NCBI RefSeq assembly: GCF_000422305.1
Contig: NZ_AULN01000012.1
Span: 62,001-126,000 of the forward strand
DNA: 64,000 nt
Direction of reading: 5' to 3'
DNA from: Luteimonas mephitis DSM 12574
Lineage (GTDB): Bacteria > Pseudomonadota > Gammaproteobacteria > Xanthomonadales > Xanthomonadaceae
The stretch's first letter is position 1; each line of letters begins with the position of its first letter. The notes below the pieces were generated by a model. It worked only from the letters and a program-made list of their open reading frames with translations. It ran no database searches and was not told the origin of the DNA. Below are positions 16,739 to 26,431 of this stretch, piece by piece. Made by a program: the position numbers and the translations under genes.

Positions 16739-19600
16739 GTGAACGATCCCGCCCTCCCTCCAGCCATCCCCGACGATCCCGCCATTGAGCGTGCCTTGGC
16801 CCGGTTCGCGCCCGAGGTGCTGGCCGATCCGGGGCTGCGCGCGAAGCTGGCCCGGGTCGCGCTGGCCAGTGATTTCGCCATCGCCGTGCTGGCGCGCCAT
16901 CCGGAGCTTCTGGCGCGGCTGGCCGCCGGCGACGGCGCCGATCCGCTGCCGCCGCCGCGGCTCGAGGCCGACAGCCGCGCCGACTGGCCCGCGCTGCTGC
17001 GTCGCCATCGCACGGCCGGTTCGGCGCGGCTGGTCTGGCGCGACGTGCTCGGGCTGGACGACGTCGACGCCACCCTCGCCGGCAGCACCGCGCTGGCCGA
17101 GCAGTGCCTGCAGGTCGCGCTGGCGGCGCTGGAGCACGACTTCGCCGCGCGCCACGGCGTGGTCCGCGACCGAGATGGCAACCCGCAGCGGCTGGTGGTG
17201 TTCGGCCTCGGCAAGCTCGGCGGCGGTGAGCTCAACTTCAGCTCCGACATCGACCTGGTCTATGCCTACGCCGACGATGGCGAAAGCGATGGCCCGCGCC
17301 CGCTCGCGGCCGAGGCGTACTTCGCCCGGCTCGGGCAGCAGCTGGCGAAGCTGCTCGACGAGGTGACCGCGGACGGCTTCTGCCACCGGGTCGACCTGCG
17401 GCTGCGGCCGTTCGGCAACGCCGGCCGCGTCGCCCTGTCGTTCGCGGCGATGGAGCAGTACTTCCAGCGCGAGGGCCGCGACTGGGAGCGCTATGCGTGG
17501 CAGAAGGCGCGGCCGGTGGCCGGCGACATCGCCGCCGGGGAAGCGTTCCTGGAGACGCTGCGGCCATTCGTCTACCGCCGCTACCTCGACTTCGGCGCGC
17601 TCGACGGCCTGCGCGCGATGAAGGCGGCGATCGCGGCCGAGGTCGCGCGCAAGGACCTGGCCGACGACATCAAGCGCGGGCCCGGCGGCATCCGCGAGAT
17701 CGAGTTCCTGGCCCAGGCGCTGCAGCTGATCCACGGCGGCCGCGACGCGACCCTCCGCAGCCGCAGCCTGATGCGCGCGCTGCACGCGCTGTGCGAGGCC
17801 AATCATCTGTCGGTCGAAACCCGCGACATGCTGGTGGCTGCGTACCGCCATCTGCGGCGGCTGGAGAACCGGCTGCAGATGCTGCGCGATGCGCAGACCC
17901 ATGCATTGCCGGAGGATCCCTCCGATCGCGCGCGCATCGCCACCGCGCTTGGCCACGCCGACTGGCCGACGCTGCGCACTCAGCTCGACGGCGTGCGCGT
18001 GCAGGTGGCCGACGAGTTCGCCGCGCTGCTCGCACCGCGCCGGCGCAAGCCCGATGCCGGCGGACTGGCCGCCTACTGGCAGGCGCTGCCCGACGGTGGC
18101 GACGCGGCGGCGCTGGCCGATGCCGGTTACGCCGATCCCGCGGCGGCGGACACCGCGCTGCGCGACTTCGTGCGCACGCCGGGCGTGCGCGACCTGTCCG
18201 ACGGCGCGCGCGCGCGCCTGGATCGCGTGGTGCCAGTGCTGGTGCAGGCCGCGGGCAGCGCGATCGATTCGCAGCTGGTGCTGCGGCGGCTGCTGGCGCT
18301 GCTGCACAACATCCTGCGCCGCGCGAGCTACCTGGCCCTGCTCGACGAACAGCCAGCGGCGCTGTCGCGGCTGGTCAATGCGGTGGTGCGCAGCGCGTTC
18401 CTCGCCGAACGCGTGGCGACGCTGCCGCTGCTGCTCGACGAACTGCTCGACGCGCGCGTTGCCGGCCCCTTGCCCGAGCGCGACGCGTTCGCCCCGCAGT
18501 GCGCGCAGGCGCTGGCCCATGACGACACCGAAACCGCGCTGATGGTGCTCAACGAGACCCGCCAGGCGCTGAGTTTCCGCATCGCGCTGGCCACCCTCGA
18601 CGGCCGCCAGCACGCACGCGACAGCGCCCGCCAGCTCGCATGGCTGGCCGATGCGGTGCTCGGCGTGGTGCTGCAGCTGGCGCTGCGCGAGATGCGCCGC
18701 GCCCACGGCGACATCGCCGGCGCGCGTTTCGGCATCGTCGGCTACGGCAGCCTCGGCGGCGAGGAACTGGGCTTCGGTTCCGATCTCGACCTGGTGTTCC
18801 TCTACGACGCCTCGCCCGTCGGCGGCGGGGACCTGCAGTCCAACGGTGCCCGTGCGCTGGACGCGCCGCGCTGGTTTGCGCGGCTGGCGCAGAAGATCGT
18901 GTCCCTGCTCGGGACCGTCACCGCCGCCGGGCGCCTGTACGACATCGACGTGCGCCTGCGCCCGGACGGCGGCAAGGGCCTGCTGGTGTCGACGCTGTCG
19001 AGCTACGACGACTACCAGCGCCACCGCGCCTGGACCTGGGAACACCAGGCGCTGGTGCGTGCGCGCTTCGTTGCCGGCGATGCGTCACTGGGCGATGCCT
19101 GGCGCGCGATCCGCGACGACACCCTCGGCCGCCCGCGCGGCGGCGCTGCGCTGCGCGAGGACGTCGACGCGATGCGCCGGCGCATGCGCGCCGAGCTCGA
19201 CCGCAGCGATGCCGTCGGCTTCGACCTGAAGCAGGGCGAGGGCGGGCTGGTCGACCTTGAGTTCCTGCTCCAGTACCTGGTCCTGCGCGATGCCGCGCAG
19301 TCGCCGCTGCTGCTGGTCCCGCGCGACACGCCGGGCCTGGTCGATGCGTGCGCCGCGGCTGGCGCGCTGGACGAAGACACCGCAGCCGCACTGCGTGAAG
19401 CCCACGGCGTGCTGCTCGCCGCCGGGCTGGACTGCACGCTCGACCGCCGCCGCCGCTGGGTGGTGGAAAACGATGCCGTCGCCGCCGCGCGCGCCGCGGT
19501 GCGCGCGGGCGTGCGCAGCGCGGGCCTGGTGTTCGACGAGCGCCGCGCCACGCCGCGCGAGGAAACCAGCGAGATGCGCCGCCTGCGCGACGCGCGTTGA
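16739..19600 (+). CDS. glnE: Bifunctional glutamine synthetase adenylyltransferase/deadenylyltransferase
   Basis: This is 953 residues from GTG 16739, the usual length for GlnE. The enzyme adenylylates glutamine synthetase when nitrogen is ample and removes the AMP when it is scarce, under PII control. Both nucleotidyltransferase domains are visible: [22 protein letters not shown] around residue 156 (deadenylylase) and [20 protein letters not shown] around residue 668 (adenylylase), each with the GG...D-x-D metal-binding pattern. The region between is the helical linker with [14 protein letters not shown] and the [10 protein letters not shown] motif. Upstream ATG-led extensions would run into the terminator at 16681-16715 and are rejected. 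It is transcribed alone; no glnA or glnB is in the window. Confidence 0.95.
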   Translation: MNDPALPPAIPDDPAIERALARFAPEVLADPGLRAKLARVALASDFAIAVLARHPELLARLAAGDGADPLPPPRLEADSRADWPALLRRHRTAGSARLVWRDVLGLDDVDATLAGSTALAEQCLQVALAALEHDFAARHGVVRDRDGNPQRLVVFGLGKLGGGELNFSSDIDLVYAYADDGESDGPRPLAAEAYFARLGQQLAKLLDEVTADGFCHRVDLRLRPFGNAGRVALSFAAMEQYFQREGRDWERYAWQKARPVAGDIAAGEAFLETLRPFVYRRYLDFGALDGLRAMKAAIAAEVARKDLADDIKRGPGGIREIEFLAQALQLIHGGRDATLRSRSLMRALHALCEANHLSVETRDMLVAAYRHLRRLENRLQMLRDAQTHALPEDPSDRARIATALGHADWPTLRTQLDGVRVQVADEFAALLAPRRRKPDAGGLAAYWQALPDGGDAAALADAGYADPAAADTALRDFVRTPGVRDLSDGARARLDRVVPVLVQAAGSAIDSQLVLRRLLALLHNILRRASYLALLDEQPAALSRLVNAVVRSAFLAERVATLPLLLDELLDARVAGPLPERDAFAPQCAQALAHDDTETALMVLNETRQALSFRIALATLDGRQHARDSARQLAWLADAVLGVVLQLALREMRRAHGDIAGARFGIVGYGSLGGEELGFGSDLDLVFLYDASPVGGGDLQSNGARALDAPRWFARLAQKIVSLLGTVTAAGRLYDIDVRLRPDGGKGLLVSTLSSYDDYQRHRAWTWEHQALVRARFVAGDASLGDAWRAIRDDTLGRPRGGAALREDVDAMRRRMRAELDRSDAVGFDLKQGEGGLVDLEFLLQYLVLRDAAQSPLLLVPRDTPGLVDACAAAGALDEDTAAALREAHGVLLAAGLDCTLDRRRRWVVENDAVAAARAAVRAGVRSAGLVFDERRATPREETSEMRRLRDAR

Positions 19601-20182
19601 ATGCGAATTTCGTGTCGCGATCGATCGTGCAATGGTGGCGACAGCTGCGAACTGGATCCGTGGGAGCGGCTTCAGCCGCAAGCTCCGAACCGTGCCTCGC
19701 GAAAGCCACTGCATCACCGCTTGCGCAAGGATGACGATGCAAGGACGTAGCGTCTCATCGAGCGCTTTCGACCTTGCAGGAGCGGCTTCATCCGCGAGCT
19801 CTCGGACCGCACCGCGCGAAGACCTCGTAGGGCGGAACCCGCGCAGCGGATTCCGCCGCATGTCTTTCGGGTCGCATCGTTCGATCCGCATCCGGCGGAA
19901 TCGCCTGCGGCGGTTCCGCCCTACGTGGAGCGATGTGCGGGCGTGACGGTTCACTTGGCGCCCGATCTCGTGGGAGCGGCTTCATCCGCGAGCTCCTGGA
20001 CTGCACCCCACCGAGCCACTGGATCTCCGCTGACCAAGCGTTCGTCTGTTGAAAGCCGCGGGAATGACGATGCGTGGGCGCTTCGCCCCGCCGCGAGCGC
20101 TGTGTGTGTTCCGCCGCCGGGCATCACGCGGCAACCGCCATGACGGCGTATAACCACGCACGCCTCCCACGGTGAGATCGCC
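19601..20182 (+). repeat. Intergenic cluster of REP palindromes
   Basis: The gap holds three copies of the GGAGCGGCTTC(A/T)GCCGC/TCCGCGAGCTC repeat (19660-19686, 19775-19805, 19970-19996). It also holds a pair of inverted GTAGGGCGGAA...CCGCC units (19828-19860 and 19885-19924). Nothing else coding was seen. Confidence 0.8.
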
Positions 20183-21475
20183 ATGCGCCGCATGCTGCCG
20201 GTCATCGCAGGTATTGCCCTGTTCTCCGCCGGCTGCGAGCGTGCTGCCGTGACCGTCGACGGCGTGAATGCGCAGGCCACCAATGCGGCAACGGCTGCCC
20301 ATGCCGGCCGCGGAATGCCGGGCGCCGCCGGCACGGCCGTCGACCCGCGCCCGGCGAGCACCCCGGGCACGGGAGCGACCGCTACTGCCGTTCCCCCGCC
20401 CACCGGCGGCCGGCTGCCGGCGCTGCGCGTTCCGGCGCAGCCTTTCGTCAAGACCGAGTTCGCGCGCTTCGACGAGCCGTGGGCGATGACCTTCCTGCCC
20501 GACGGCCGCCTGCTGGTCACCGAGAAGCGCGGCCGCTTGCGCCTGTTCGATCCGGCCAGCCGGCAGGTGGGCGAGATCGTCGGCGTGCCGGCGGTCGACT
20601 ACGGCGGGCAGGGCGGCTTCGGCGACGTGGTGCTGCATCCGCAGTTCGCCAGCAACCATCTGGTCTACCTGAGCTACGTCGAAGCGGGCAGCGGCGACAC
20701 CCGCGGCGCCGCGGTGGCGCGCGCGACGCTGACCCTCGACGCCGGCACGGGCGGCAGCCTGTCCAACCTGCAGGTGGTCTGGCGGCAGGTGCCCAAGGTC
20801 AATGGCACCGCGCACTACAGCCATCGCATTGCGTTCGACGGATCCGGCAAGCTGTGGATCAGTTCCGGCGAGCGCCAGCAGATGACGCCGGCGCAGGACA
20901 TGCAGTCGAACCTGGGCAAGATCGTGCGGCTCAACGCCGACGGCAGCGTGCCGGCCGACAACCCCTTCGTCGCCCAAGGCGGCATCGCCGCGCAGGTGTG
21001 GACGCTGGGCCACCGCAACGTGCTGGGGCTGGCCTTCGACGCCGCCGGCAGGCTGTGGGAACACGAGATGGGGCCGAAGGGCGGCGACGAACTCAACCTG
21101 GTCGAGCGCGGCGCCAACTACGGCTGGCCGATCGTCTCCAACGGCGACCACTACGACGGTACCCCGATCCCCGACCACGACACCCGCCCGGAATTCAACG
21201 CGCCCGAAGCGTGGTGGACGCCGGTGATCGCGCCGGCGGGCTTCGTCATCTATTCCGGGTCGATGTTCCCGTACTTCCGCGGCGACGGCTTCATCGGCGG
21301 CCTGGCTTCGCAGGCGCTGGTGCGGATCCGCTTCGACGGCGTGCAGGCGAGCGAAGCGGCGCGCTACGACATGGGCCAGCGCATCCGCGAGGTGGAGCAG
21401 GGGCCGGACGGCGCGATCTGGCTGCTGGAGGACGGCACCGGCGCCAGGCTGCTGAAGCTGACACCCGTGTTGTAG
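20183..21475 (+). CDS. PQQ-dependent soluble aldose dehydrogenase-like lipoprotein (YliI/Asd family)
   Basis: This is 430 residues from ATG 20183. The signal ends LFSAGC, a lipobox with Cys at about residue 18. A roughly 55-residue Ala/Thr/Pro linker follows. The six-bladed beta-propeller of the GSDH family covers the rest: [38 protein letters not shown], the catalytic-His segment [54 protein letters not shown] and [13 protein letters not shown]. Members bind Ca and PQQ and oxidise aldose sugars in the periplasm, giving electrons to the respiratory chain. No pqq synthesis genes are in view. The TAG stop is formed by the first bases of a REP palindrome. Confidence 0.9.
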   Translation: MRRMLPVIAGIALFSAGCERAAVTVDGVNAQATNAATAAHAGRGMPGAAGTAVDPRPASTPGTGATATAVPPPTGGRLPALRVPAQPFVKTEFARFDEPWAMTFLPDGRLLVTEKRGRLRLFDPASRQVGEIVGVPAVDYGGQGGFGDVVLHPQFASNHLVYLSYVEAGSGDTRGAAVARATLTLDAGTGGSLSNLQVVWRQVPKVNGTAHYSHRIAFDGSGKLWISSGERQQMTPAQDMQSNLGKIVRLNADGSVPADNPFVAQGGIAAQVWTLGHRNVLGLAFDAAGRLWEHEMGPKGGDELNLVERGANYGWPIVSNGDHYDGTPIPDHDTRPEFNAPEAWWTPVIAPAGFVIYSGSMFPYFRGDGFIGGLASQALVRIRFDGVQASEAARYDMGQRIREVEQGPDGAIWLLEDGTGARLLKLTPVL

Positions 21476-21537
21476 GAGCGCCCCATGGGCGCGATGCCTT
21501 ACCGGGGAAAGCAACCGCGCCCATGGGGCGCTCCTAC
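21472..21537. repeat. GTAGGAGCGCCCCATGGGCGCGAT palindromic REP, copy A
   Basis: A long inverted repeat between two convergent genes. Its two arms supply the TAG stop codons of both (21473-21475 plus strand, 21534-21536 minus strand). It may also act as a bidirectional terminator. Copy B is at 39145-39209. Confidence 0.9.
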
Positions 21538-22487
21538 AGGCGGTTTCGGATCTCGGCGGCCACGCGCGTAGTTTCGCGCAGCGGTTCGACGTCGAACGGC
21601 GCGAGCGTGGCATCCATTGCGCGGATGCGTCCGCGAGCCAGCAATGCATCGAGGAAGCGGCGTGGCCGCCCGTGCACGCGGCCGGGGTCGAATACGAACA
21701 CCGGTGCGTGCGTCGCGCAGGCTTCGGAAATCATGTTCACCGAATCGGGCGAGCAGGCGATGCGGTCGGCCCAGCCCAGCAGGCCGGGGTAGGGATTGGG
21801 GCCGTCGGCTTCGTCGCGCCAGGCCAGGCCGGGTGTGTCGCGGTAGCGCTCGCGCAGCGCATCGCATACGTCCACCGGCGTGCGGCGCGATGCGGTGGCG
21901 AGTACGCTGCCGCCGTCGCGCGCCAGCGCGGCATCGAGCATCGTCGCCATGGCCTCGAACGCGGCGCGGTCGAAGCGCGCATGCGCGCTGCCTCCGCCGA
22001 GCAGCAGCGCGGTGCGCGGGCCGGGCAGGGATCCAAGGGCGGCGAAGCGCGCGCGCGCGCCAGCCAGCCAGGCGTCGTCGACCGGGTTCAGGCTGCCGAG
22101 GGTGGTGATGACGTTGGCGCCTGACAGGTCGTCGTGCAGCGGCGCGACGACCAGGTCCCAGTGCGCCGGGTCGATGCGTGGATCGAGGATCTGCACGGTC
22201 GCCACGCCGTGCGCGCGCAGCAGGCGCGTGGCCAGCGCGGCCTGGCGGCCACAGCCGACGGCCAGCGCGGGAGGCGCTGCCAGCAGGCGCCCGAAATCAT
22301 CCCCGAAGGCGAACTGGCTGCCCGGCAACCGGCGCGGAGCCAGCCACCGCCAGGGCGCGCGTGGCGCCAGCAGGCAGCGCGCGTGGTCGCCTTCGGCCAG
22401 CGCCGCGGCCAGCGCATCGGCCTGCCGGACGTTGCCGGCGCGCCCGTCGCTGATGGCGCATGAATGTGCGTAATCGATCAAAAACAA
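21534..22487 (-). CDS. ELM1/DUF1022-type nucleotide-sugar-fold protein
   Basis: Up to 317 residues. The first codon of the frame is TTG 22487; a second TTG at 22481 has a better-placed AGGA and may be the true start, giving MIDYAHSCAISDGR. The ISDGRAGNVRQADALAAAL motif is the hallmark of the mitochondrial-fission ELM1-like family (PF06258). Bacterial members have a GT-B-like fold, seen here in TALLLGGGSAHARFD and DSVNMISEACATHAPVFVFDP. In bacteria the function is unproven, but the genes often lie near lipopolysaccharide genes and may encode glycosyltransferases. Transcribed alone, convergent with the sugar dehydrogenase. Confidence 0.8.
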   Translation of the reverse strand: MFLIDYAHSCAISDGRAGNVRQADALAAALAEGDHARCLLAPRAPWRWLAPRRLPGSQFAFGDDFGRLLAAPPALAVGCGRQAALATRLLRAHGVATVQILDPRIDPAHWDLVVAPLHDDLSGANVITTLGSLNPVDDAWLAGARARFAALGSLPGPRTALLLGGGSAHARFDRAAFEAMATMLDAALARDGGSVLATASRRTPVDVCDALRERYRDTPGLAWRDEADGPNPYPGLLGWADRIACSPDSVNMISEACATHAPVFVFDPGRVHGRPRRFLDALLARGRIRAMDATLAPFDVEPLRETTRVAAEIRNRL

Positions 22488-22617
22488 TCCTGTTGTTCTG
22501 AATTTGCACGCAATATGTTCCGGGCATAGGGCTTTCCCGTCACCCGCGGAACTCTACACTGGCACCCTCGACGCGTTACCCGCGTCATTTTTTTGAACCG
22601 CACACGCAAGGAGCCCC

Positions 22618-23208
22618 ATGTCCGCCGCCCTCCCCGACGCCGCCCTCGACCAGCTGTTCCGCACCGCCCGCACCTACAACGCCTTCGGCGGGGAGGTCAG
22701 CGACGAGACCCTGCACCGGCTCTACGACCTGGTGAAGTTCGGTCCCACCGAGGCCAACACCACGCCGGCGCGGTTCGTGTTCGTCAAGTCGAAGGCGGCC
22801 AAGGAGAAGCTCGGCCCGGCGCTGTCGGAGGGCAACTTCGCCAAGACCATGGCCGCCCCGGTGACGGTGATCGTCGGCTACGACATGCGCTTCCACGACA
22901 AGCTGCCCTACCTGTTCCCGCACACCGACGCGAAGTCCTGGTTCGAAGGTTCGCCGGAAGAGCGCATGTACCGCGTGGCCCTGCGCAGCTCCAGCCTGCA
23001 GGGCGCGTACCTGATCATGGCCGCGCGCGCGCTGGGCCTGGACACCGGGCCGATGTCCGGTTTCGACACCGACAAGGTCGACGAGGCGTTCTTCAAGGGC
23101 ACCGCGATCAAGTCGAACTTCCTGGTCAACCTCGGCCATGGCGACCCGGCCAGCATCTTCGACCGCTCGCCGCGCCTGGGCTTCGACGAAGCCGCACGCA
23201 TCGAGTAG
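22618..23208 (+). CDS. RutE/HadB-like malonic semialdehyde reductase (nitroreductase fold)
   Basis: This is 196 residues from ATG 22618, with a strong AAGGAG. The RutE group of the nitroreductase family reduces malonic semialdehyde to 3-hydroxypropionate using FMN and NAD(P)H, in pyrimidine nitrogen catabolism. Matching features are [36 protein letters not shown], the Ala-rich FMN region [22 protein letters not shown] and the GHGDP tail. No other rut genes are present, so it probably serves as a general aldehyde or quinone reductase. It lies just upstream of the YceI gene, 67 nt apart. Confidence 0.85.
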   Translation: MSAALPDAALDQLFRTARTYNAFGGEVSDETLHRLYDLVKFGPTEANTTPARFVFVKSKAAKEKLGPALSEGNFAKTMAAPVTVIVGYDMRFHDKLPYLFPHTDAKSWFEGSPEERMYRVALRSSSLQGAYLIMAARALGLDTGPMSGFDTDKVDEAFFKGTAIKSNFLVNLGHGDPASIFDRSPRLGFDEAARIE

Positions 23209-23275
23209 CCGTCGCCGCGCGGCCCGCCCGAAGGCCGCCACCTTTCCATTGCAACCCACATTCCGGAGATTCCCC

Positions 23276-23863
23276 ATGAAACGCCTCGCCCTTGCCGCCG
23301 CGCTCTCGCTGTTCGCCGCTTCGGCCTTCGCCGCACCGGTGACCTACAAGCTCGACCCCAACCACACCGACGTGATCGCGCAGTGGAACCACTTCGGCTT
23401 CTCCAACCCGTCGGCGCACTTCGGCCAGGCCGACGGCACGCTGGTGTACGACGCCGACGACGTTGCCGCCTCGAGCGTGCAGGTCACGCTGCCGCTGGCC
23501 GGCCTCAACGCCTTCGTGCCTGACCTCACCGAACACCTGCTTGGCGCCGATTTTTTCGACTCGGCGAAATTCCCGGCCGCGACCTTCAAGAGCACCAGGG
23601 TCGAAGCCGCGGGCGAGGGCAAGCTGAAGGTGACCGGCGACCTGACCATCAAGGACAAGACCAGGCCGGTGGTGCTGGACGTGACGCTCAACAAGGCCGC
23701 CGTGCAGCCGATGGCGCAGCGCGAGGCGATCGGCTTCGACGCCACCACGACGATCAAGCGCAGCGATTTCGACGTCGCCAGCTACGTGCCCAACGTCAGC
23801 GATGAAGTGAAGCTGCGCATCACCACCGAGGCCGTCGTGCCCAAGGCCGAAGCGGCGCAGTAA
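23276..23863 (+). CDS. YceI-family periplasmic lipid-binding protein
   Basis: This is 195 residues from ATG 23276, with CGGAG before it. A Sec signal (cleavage near AFA-AP, residue 20) precedes the YceI lipocalin-like barrel: YKLDPNHTDVIAQWNHFGFSN, HLLGADFFDSAKFPAATFKS, VTGDLTIKDKTRPVVLDV. These proteins bind isoprenoid or other amphiphilic ligands in the periplasm and are often induced by high pH or envelope stress. The gene is followed by a strong terminator. Confidence 0.92.
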   Translation: MKRLALAAALSLFAASAFAAPVTYKLDPNHTDVIAQWNHFGFSNPSAHFGQADGTLVYDADDVAASSVQVTLPLAGLNAFVPDLTEHLLGADFFDSAKFPAATFKSTRVEAAGEGKLKVTGDLTIKDKTRPVVLDVTLNKAAVQPMAQREAIGFDATTTIKRSDFDVASYVPNVSDEVKLRITTEAVVPKAEAAQ

Positions 23864-23887
23864 CCAGCCGGGGCACGCCCGGCATCG

Positions 23888-23921
23888 CCGCCGCGCCCGC
23901 AACGGCGCGGCGGTTTCGTTT
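23888..23921 (+). terminator. Rho-independent terminator after the YceI gene
   Basis: CCGCCGCGCC-CGCAAC-GGCGCGGCGG, a perfect 10-bp stem, then TTTCGTTT. Confidence 0.85.
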
Positions 23922-23946
23922 CCGCCTTGCAACAGGAGCATCCATC

Positions 23947-24657
23947 ATGCAGGTCCTGCGCGCCGCCGCCGACCGCGGCCAGGTCAAGACCGGCTGGCTC
24001 GACAGCCGCCACACGTTTTCATTCGGCCACTTCCACGATCCGTCGTGGATGGGCTGGGGTCCGCTGCGGGTGATCAACGAAGACCGGGTCGCGCCCGGCG
24101 CGGGCTTCCCGCCGCACGGCCACGCCAACATGGAGATCCTGAGCTACGTGCTCGACGGCGCGCTCGCGCACCGCGACGACAATGGCGGCGAAGGCGTGCT
24201 GCAACCAGGTGAGCTGCAGTGGATGGGTGCCGGCCACGGCATCGAGCACAGCGAGTTCAACGCTTCGAAGGATGCGCCGGTGCACTTCCTGCAGATCTGG
24301 ATCCAGCCCGATCGCGTCAACGCGCCGCCCGCGCATGCGCAGAAGGGCTTCGATCCGCAGGCGCGGCGCGGCCGTTGGGCGACGCTGGCCTCGCCCGATG
24401 GCGCCGATGGCAGCCTCGCCATCCGCCAGCAGGCGTGGCTGCAAGGCGTGCGCCTGGGCGAAGGCGAAACCGCTGCGTTCGCGCTGCGTCCGGATCGGCG
24501 CTACTGGCTGCACCTGGCGCAGGGCGCCGCCGAAGTCGACGGCCATGCGCTGGTGGCGGGCGACGCGATCGGCTACGTGGACGAATCAGGCGAGCTGCAC
24601 CTCGAAGGCGCGGCTGGCGACGTCGCCGACGTGCTCCTGTTCGACCTGCCGGCCTGA
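23947..24657 (+). CDS. Pirin-family bicupin protein (YhhW-like)
   Basis: This is 236 residues from ATG 23947, with AACAGGAG upstream. Pirin motifs are present: FSFGHFHDPSWMGWGPLRVINEDRV, the metal-binding PPHGHANMEILSYVLDG (two His and Glu), and WMGAGHGIEHSEFN (His, Glu, His). Bacterial pirins such as YhhW can act as quercetinases or as regulators of pyruvate metabolism. Monocistronic, after the YceI terminator. Confidence 0.92.
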   Translation: MQVLRAAADRGQVKTGWLDSRHTFSFGHFHDPSWMGWGPLRVINEDRVAPGAGFPPHGHANMEILSYVLDGALAHRDDNGGEGVLQPGELQWMGAGHGIEHSEFNASKDAPVHFLQIWIQPDRVNAPPAHAQKGFDPQARRGRWATLASPDGADGSLAIRQQAWLQGVRLGEGETAAFALRPDRRYWLHLAQGAAEVDGHALVAGDAIGYVDESGELHLEGAAGDVADVLLFDLPA

Positions 24658-24707
24658 AGATTCGGCGATCAGCCCCAACTCGGAGGCTCCGGCCTTCGGC
24701 GGCTTCA

Positions 24708-24846
24708 TTTCTTTTGATGGGCGTCAAAAGAAACGGAAGCAAGGAAGAACGCTTGCCCTTACGGCGCTCACCGGGCGATTCACTGGCGCAGGGATTTTTC
24801 TGATCGCCCCCCTGCCACATGGAAAAGCGGCGCACATCCATGTGCG
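24708..24846. repeat. Interspersed element, hairpin plus CGCACATCCATGTGCG, copy 1
   Basis: Begins with TTTCTTTTGA-TGGGCG-TCAAAAGAAA (24708-24733) and ends with the palindrome at 24831-24846. A sister copy with the same two ends is at 27997-28140. The rest of the 24658-25059 gap has no other recognisable feature. Confidence 0.65.
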
Positions 24847-25059
24847 TCGCCCCCGGGTCTGCCGGCATTGGCTGGGCGGCTGGTTTCCGGCAGCAGGAGC
24901 AGGGGCAGGCGTCGGGGTCGGGGCAAGAGCGGGCGCCCGGCGCGATTGCGCCGGCTGGCTTGGGGATTCGCCCCCGCCGGGCCGGTGGAGCGGGGGAGCG
25001 GGCCGGCTTGGCCCCGCCTTGGTAAACTGCGGGCATCCCGCATTCCAGTCTCCTCCGCC

Positions 25060-25260
25060 ATGACCGCAGCCAACGCCACGCCCGCGCAAGCCAATGCCCA
25101 GAAGCGCTACGAGGTGCATCGCGCCGACCTGCCGCTGAGTTGCCCGCTGCCGTCGATGGGGCTGTGGAACTCGCATCCGCGCGTCTACCTGCCGATCGAG
25201 ACCGAGGGCGGCGAGTCCGACTGCCCGTACTGCGGCGCGCATTTCGTGCTGGTCGACTGA
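25060..25260 (+). CDS. Small zinc-finger domain protein (PF10276 type)
   Basis: This is 66 residues from ATG 25060. The C-terminal CPYCG-x-HFVL knuckle plus an earlier Cys/His (LSCPLP, NSHPR) is the zinc-binding pattern of the family whose eukaryotic relative is the NDUFS6 subunit of complex I. In Xanthomonadaceae it commonly precedes this glycosyltransferase locus. Cytosolic; exact role unknown. The next gene starts 31 nt downstream. Confidence 0.85.
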   Translation: MTAANATPAQANAQKRYEVHRADLPLSCPLPSMGLWNSHPRVYLPIETEGGESDCPYCGAHFVLVD

Positions 25261-25291
25261 GGCCGACGGCGCGCGCCCGGCCCGCCCGGAC

Positions 25292-26431
25292 ATGCCCGGT
25301 GCGCTGACCGTCGTGCAACTGCTGCCGGCGCTGGAGTCCGGCGGCGTCGAACGCTCCACCCTCGAGATCGCCGACGCGCTGGTGCGCGCGGGGCATCGTG
25401 CGATCGTTGTTTCCGCCGGCGGACGGCTGGTGCCGAGGCTGCTCGAAACCGGCGCCGAGCACGTCGCGCTCGACATCGGCCGCAAGTCGCTGGCGACGCT
25501 GGGCCAGGTGCGTCCGCTGCGCGAACTGCTGGCGCGCGAAGGGGTCGACATCGTGCACGCGCGCTCGCGGCTGCCGGCGTGGATCGGCTGGCGCGCGCTG
25601 CGCGGCATGCCCGGCGCACGGCGCCCGCGCTTCATGACCACCGTGCACGGGCTCAACTCGCCCTCGCGCTACAGCGCGGTGATGACGCACGGCGAGCGCG
25701 TGGTCTGCGTCTCCGATACGGTGCGCGACTACGTGCTGCGGCACTATCCGCGCACCGATCCCGCGAAACTCCGGGTGGTTCCGCGCGGCATCGACCCGGA
25801 AGCCTTCCCGTCCGCGCCGTGGCCGGACCGCATTGCACGCATTGGCGTGTCGGCGCCGTATCCGCGGCTCGGCGGCGACGGCCCGCTGCTGCTGCTGCCA
25901 GGGCGCGGCACCCGTCTGAAAGGCCATGCCGACGCGCTGGTCCTGCTTGCGCGACTGCGCGGCGATGGCCTCGATGCGCGACTGTGGATGCCCGGTGCGC
26001 GCGATCCGGCGCGCGCGGATTACGTCGCTGAACTCGAATCGCGTGCCGCCGCACTCGGCATCGCCGACGCGCTGGCGATCACGCCGCCGACGGCCGCCAT
26101 CGCCAATGCCTACGCCGCCAGCGACCTGGTGTTGCAGCTGTCGCGCAAGCCCGAAGCATTCGGCCGCACCGTGATCGAGGCGCTGTCGGTCGGGCGCCCG
26201 GTGCTGGGATGGGCGCACGGCGGTGTCGGCGAACTGCTTCGCGAACTGCAGCCGGCCGGCGCGGTCGTGCCGTTCGACATGGACGCGCTGCATGCCGGCG
26301 CGCGCGCGCTGCTTGGCGATGCTGCGCAGCGCGCCGTGCTTCACGCTACGATGCCGCCCCTGGTCGCGCGCTACTCGCTGCAGGCCATGCAGCAGTCCAC
26401 GCTCGCCGTCTACCGGGAACTGGCCCCATGA
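25292..26431 (+). CDS. GT4-family glycosyltransferase, lipopolysaccharide core type
   Basis: This is 379 residues from ATG 25292. GT-B fold: N-domain VVQLLPALESGGVERSTLEIA (the GGVER acceptor-loop motif), and C-domain with LLLLPGRGTRLKGHADAL and the donor-site LSRKPEAFGRTVIEALSVGRPV (about residues 285-305), the E-x7-E motif of retaining GT4 enzymes. It probably adds a sugar to the LPS core at the cytoplasmic membrane face. Its stop overlaps the start of the O-antigen ligase-like gene (ATGA, 26428-26431), so the two are coupled. Confidence 0.88.
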   Translation: MPGALTVVQLLPALESGGVERSTLEIADALVRAGHRAIVVSAGGRLVPRLLETGAEHVALDIGRKSLATLGQVRPLRELLAREGVDIVHARSRLPAWIGWRALRGMPGARRPRFMTTVHGLNSPSRYSAVMTHGERVVCVSDTVRDYVLRHYPRTDPAKLRVVPRGIDPEAFPSAPWPDRIARIGVSAPYPRLGGDGPLLLLPGRGTRLKGHADALVLLARLRGDGLDARLWMPGARDPARADYVAELESRAAALGIADALAITPPTAAIANAYAASDLVLQLSRKPEAFGRTVIEALSVGRPVLGWAHGGVGELLRELQPAGAVVPFDMDALHAGARALLGDAAQRAVLHATMPPLVARYSLQAMQQSTLAVYRELAP

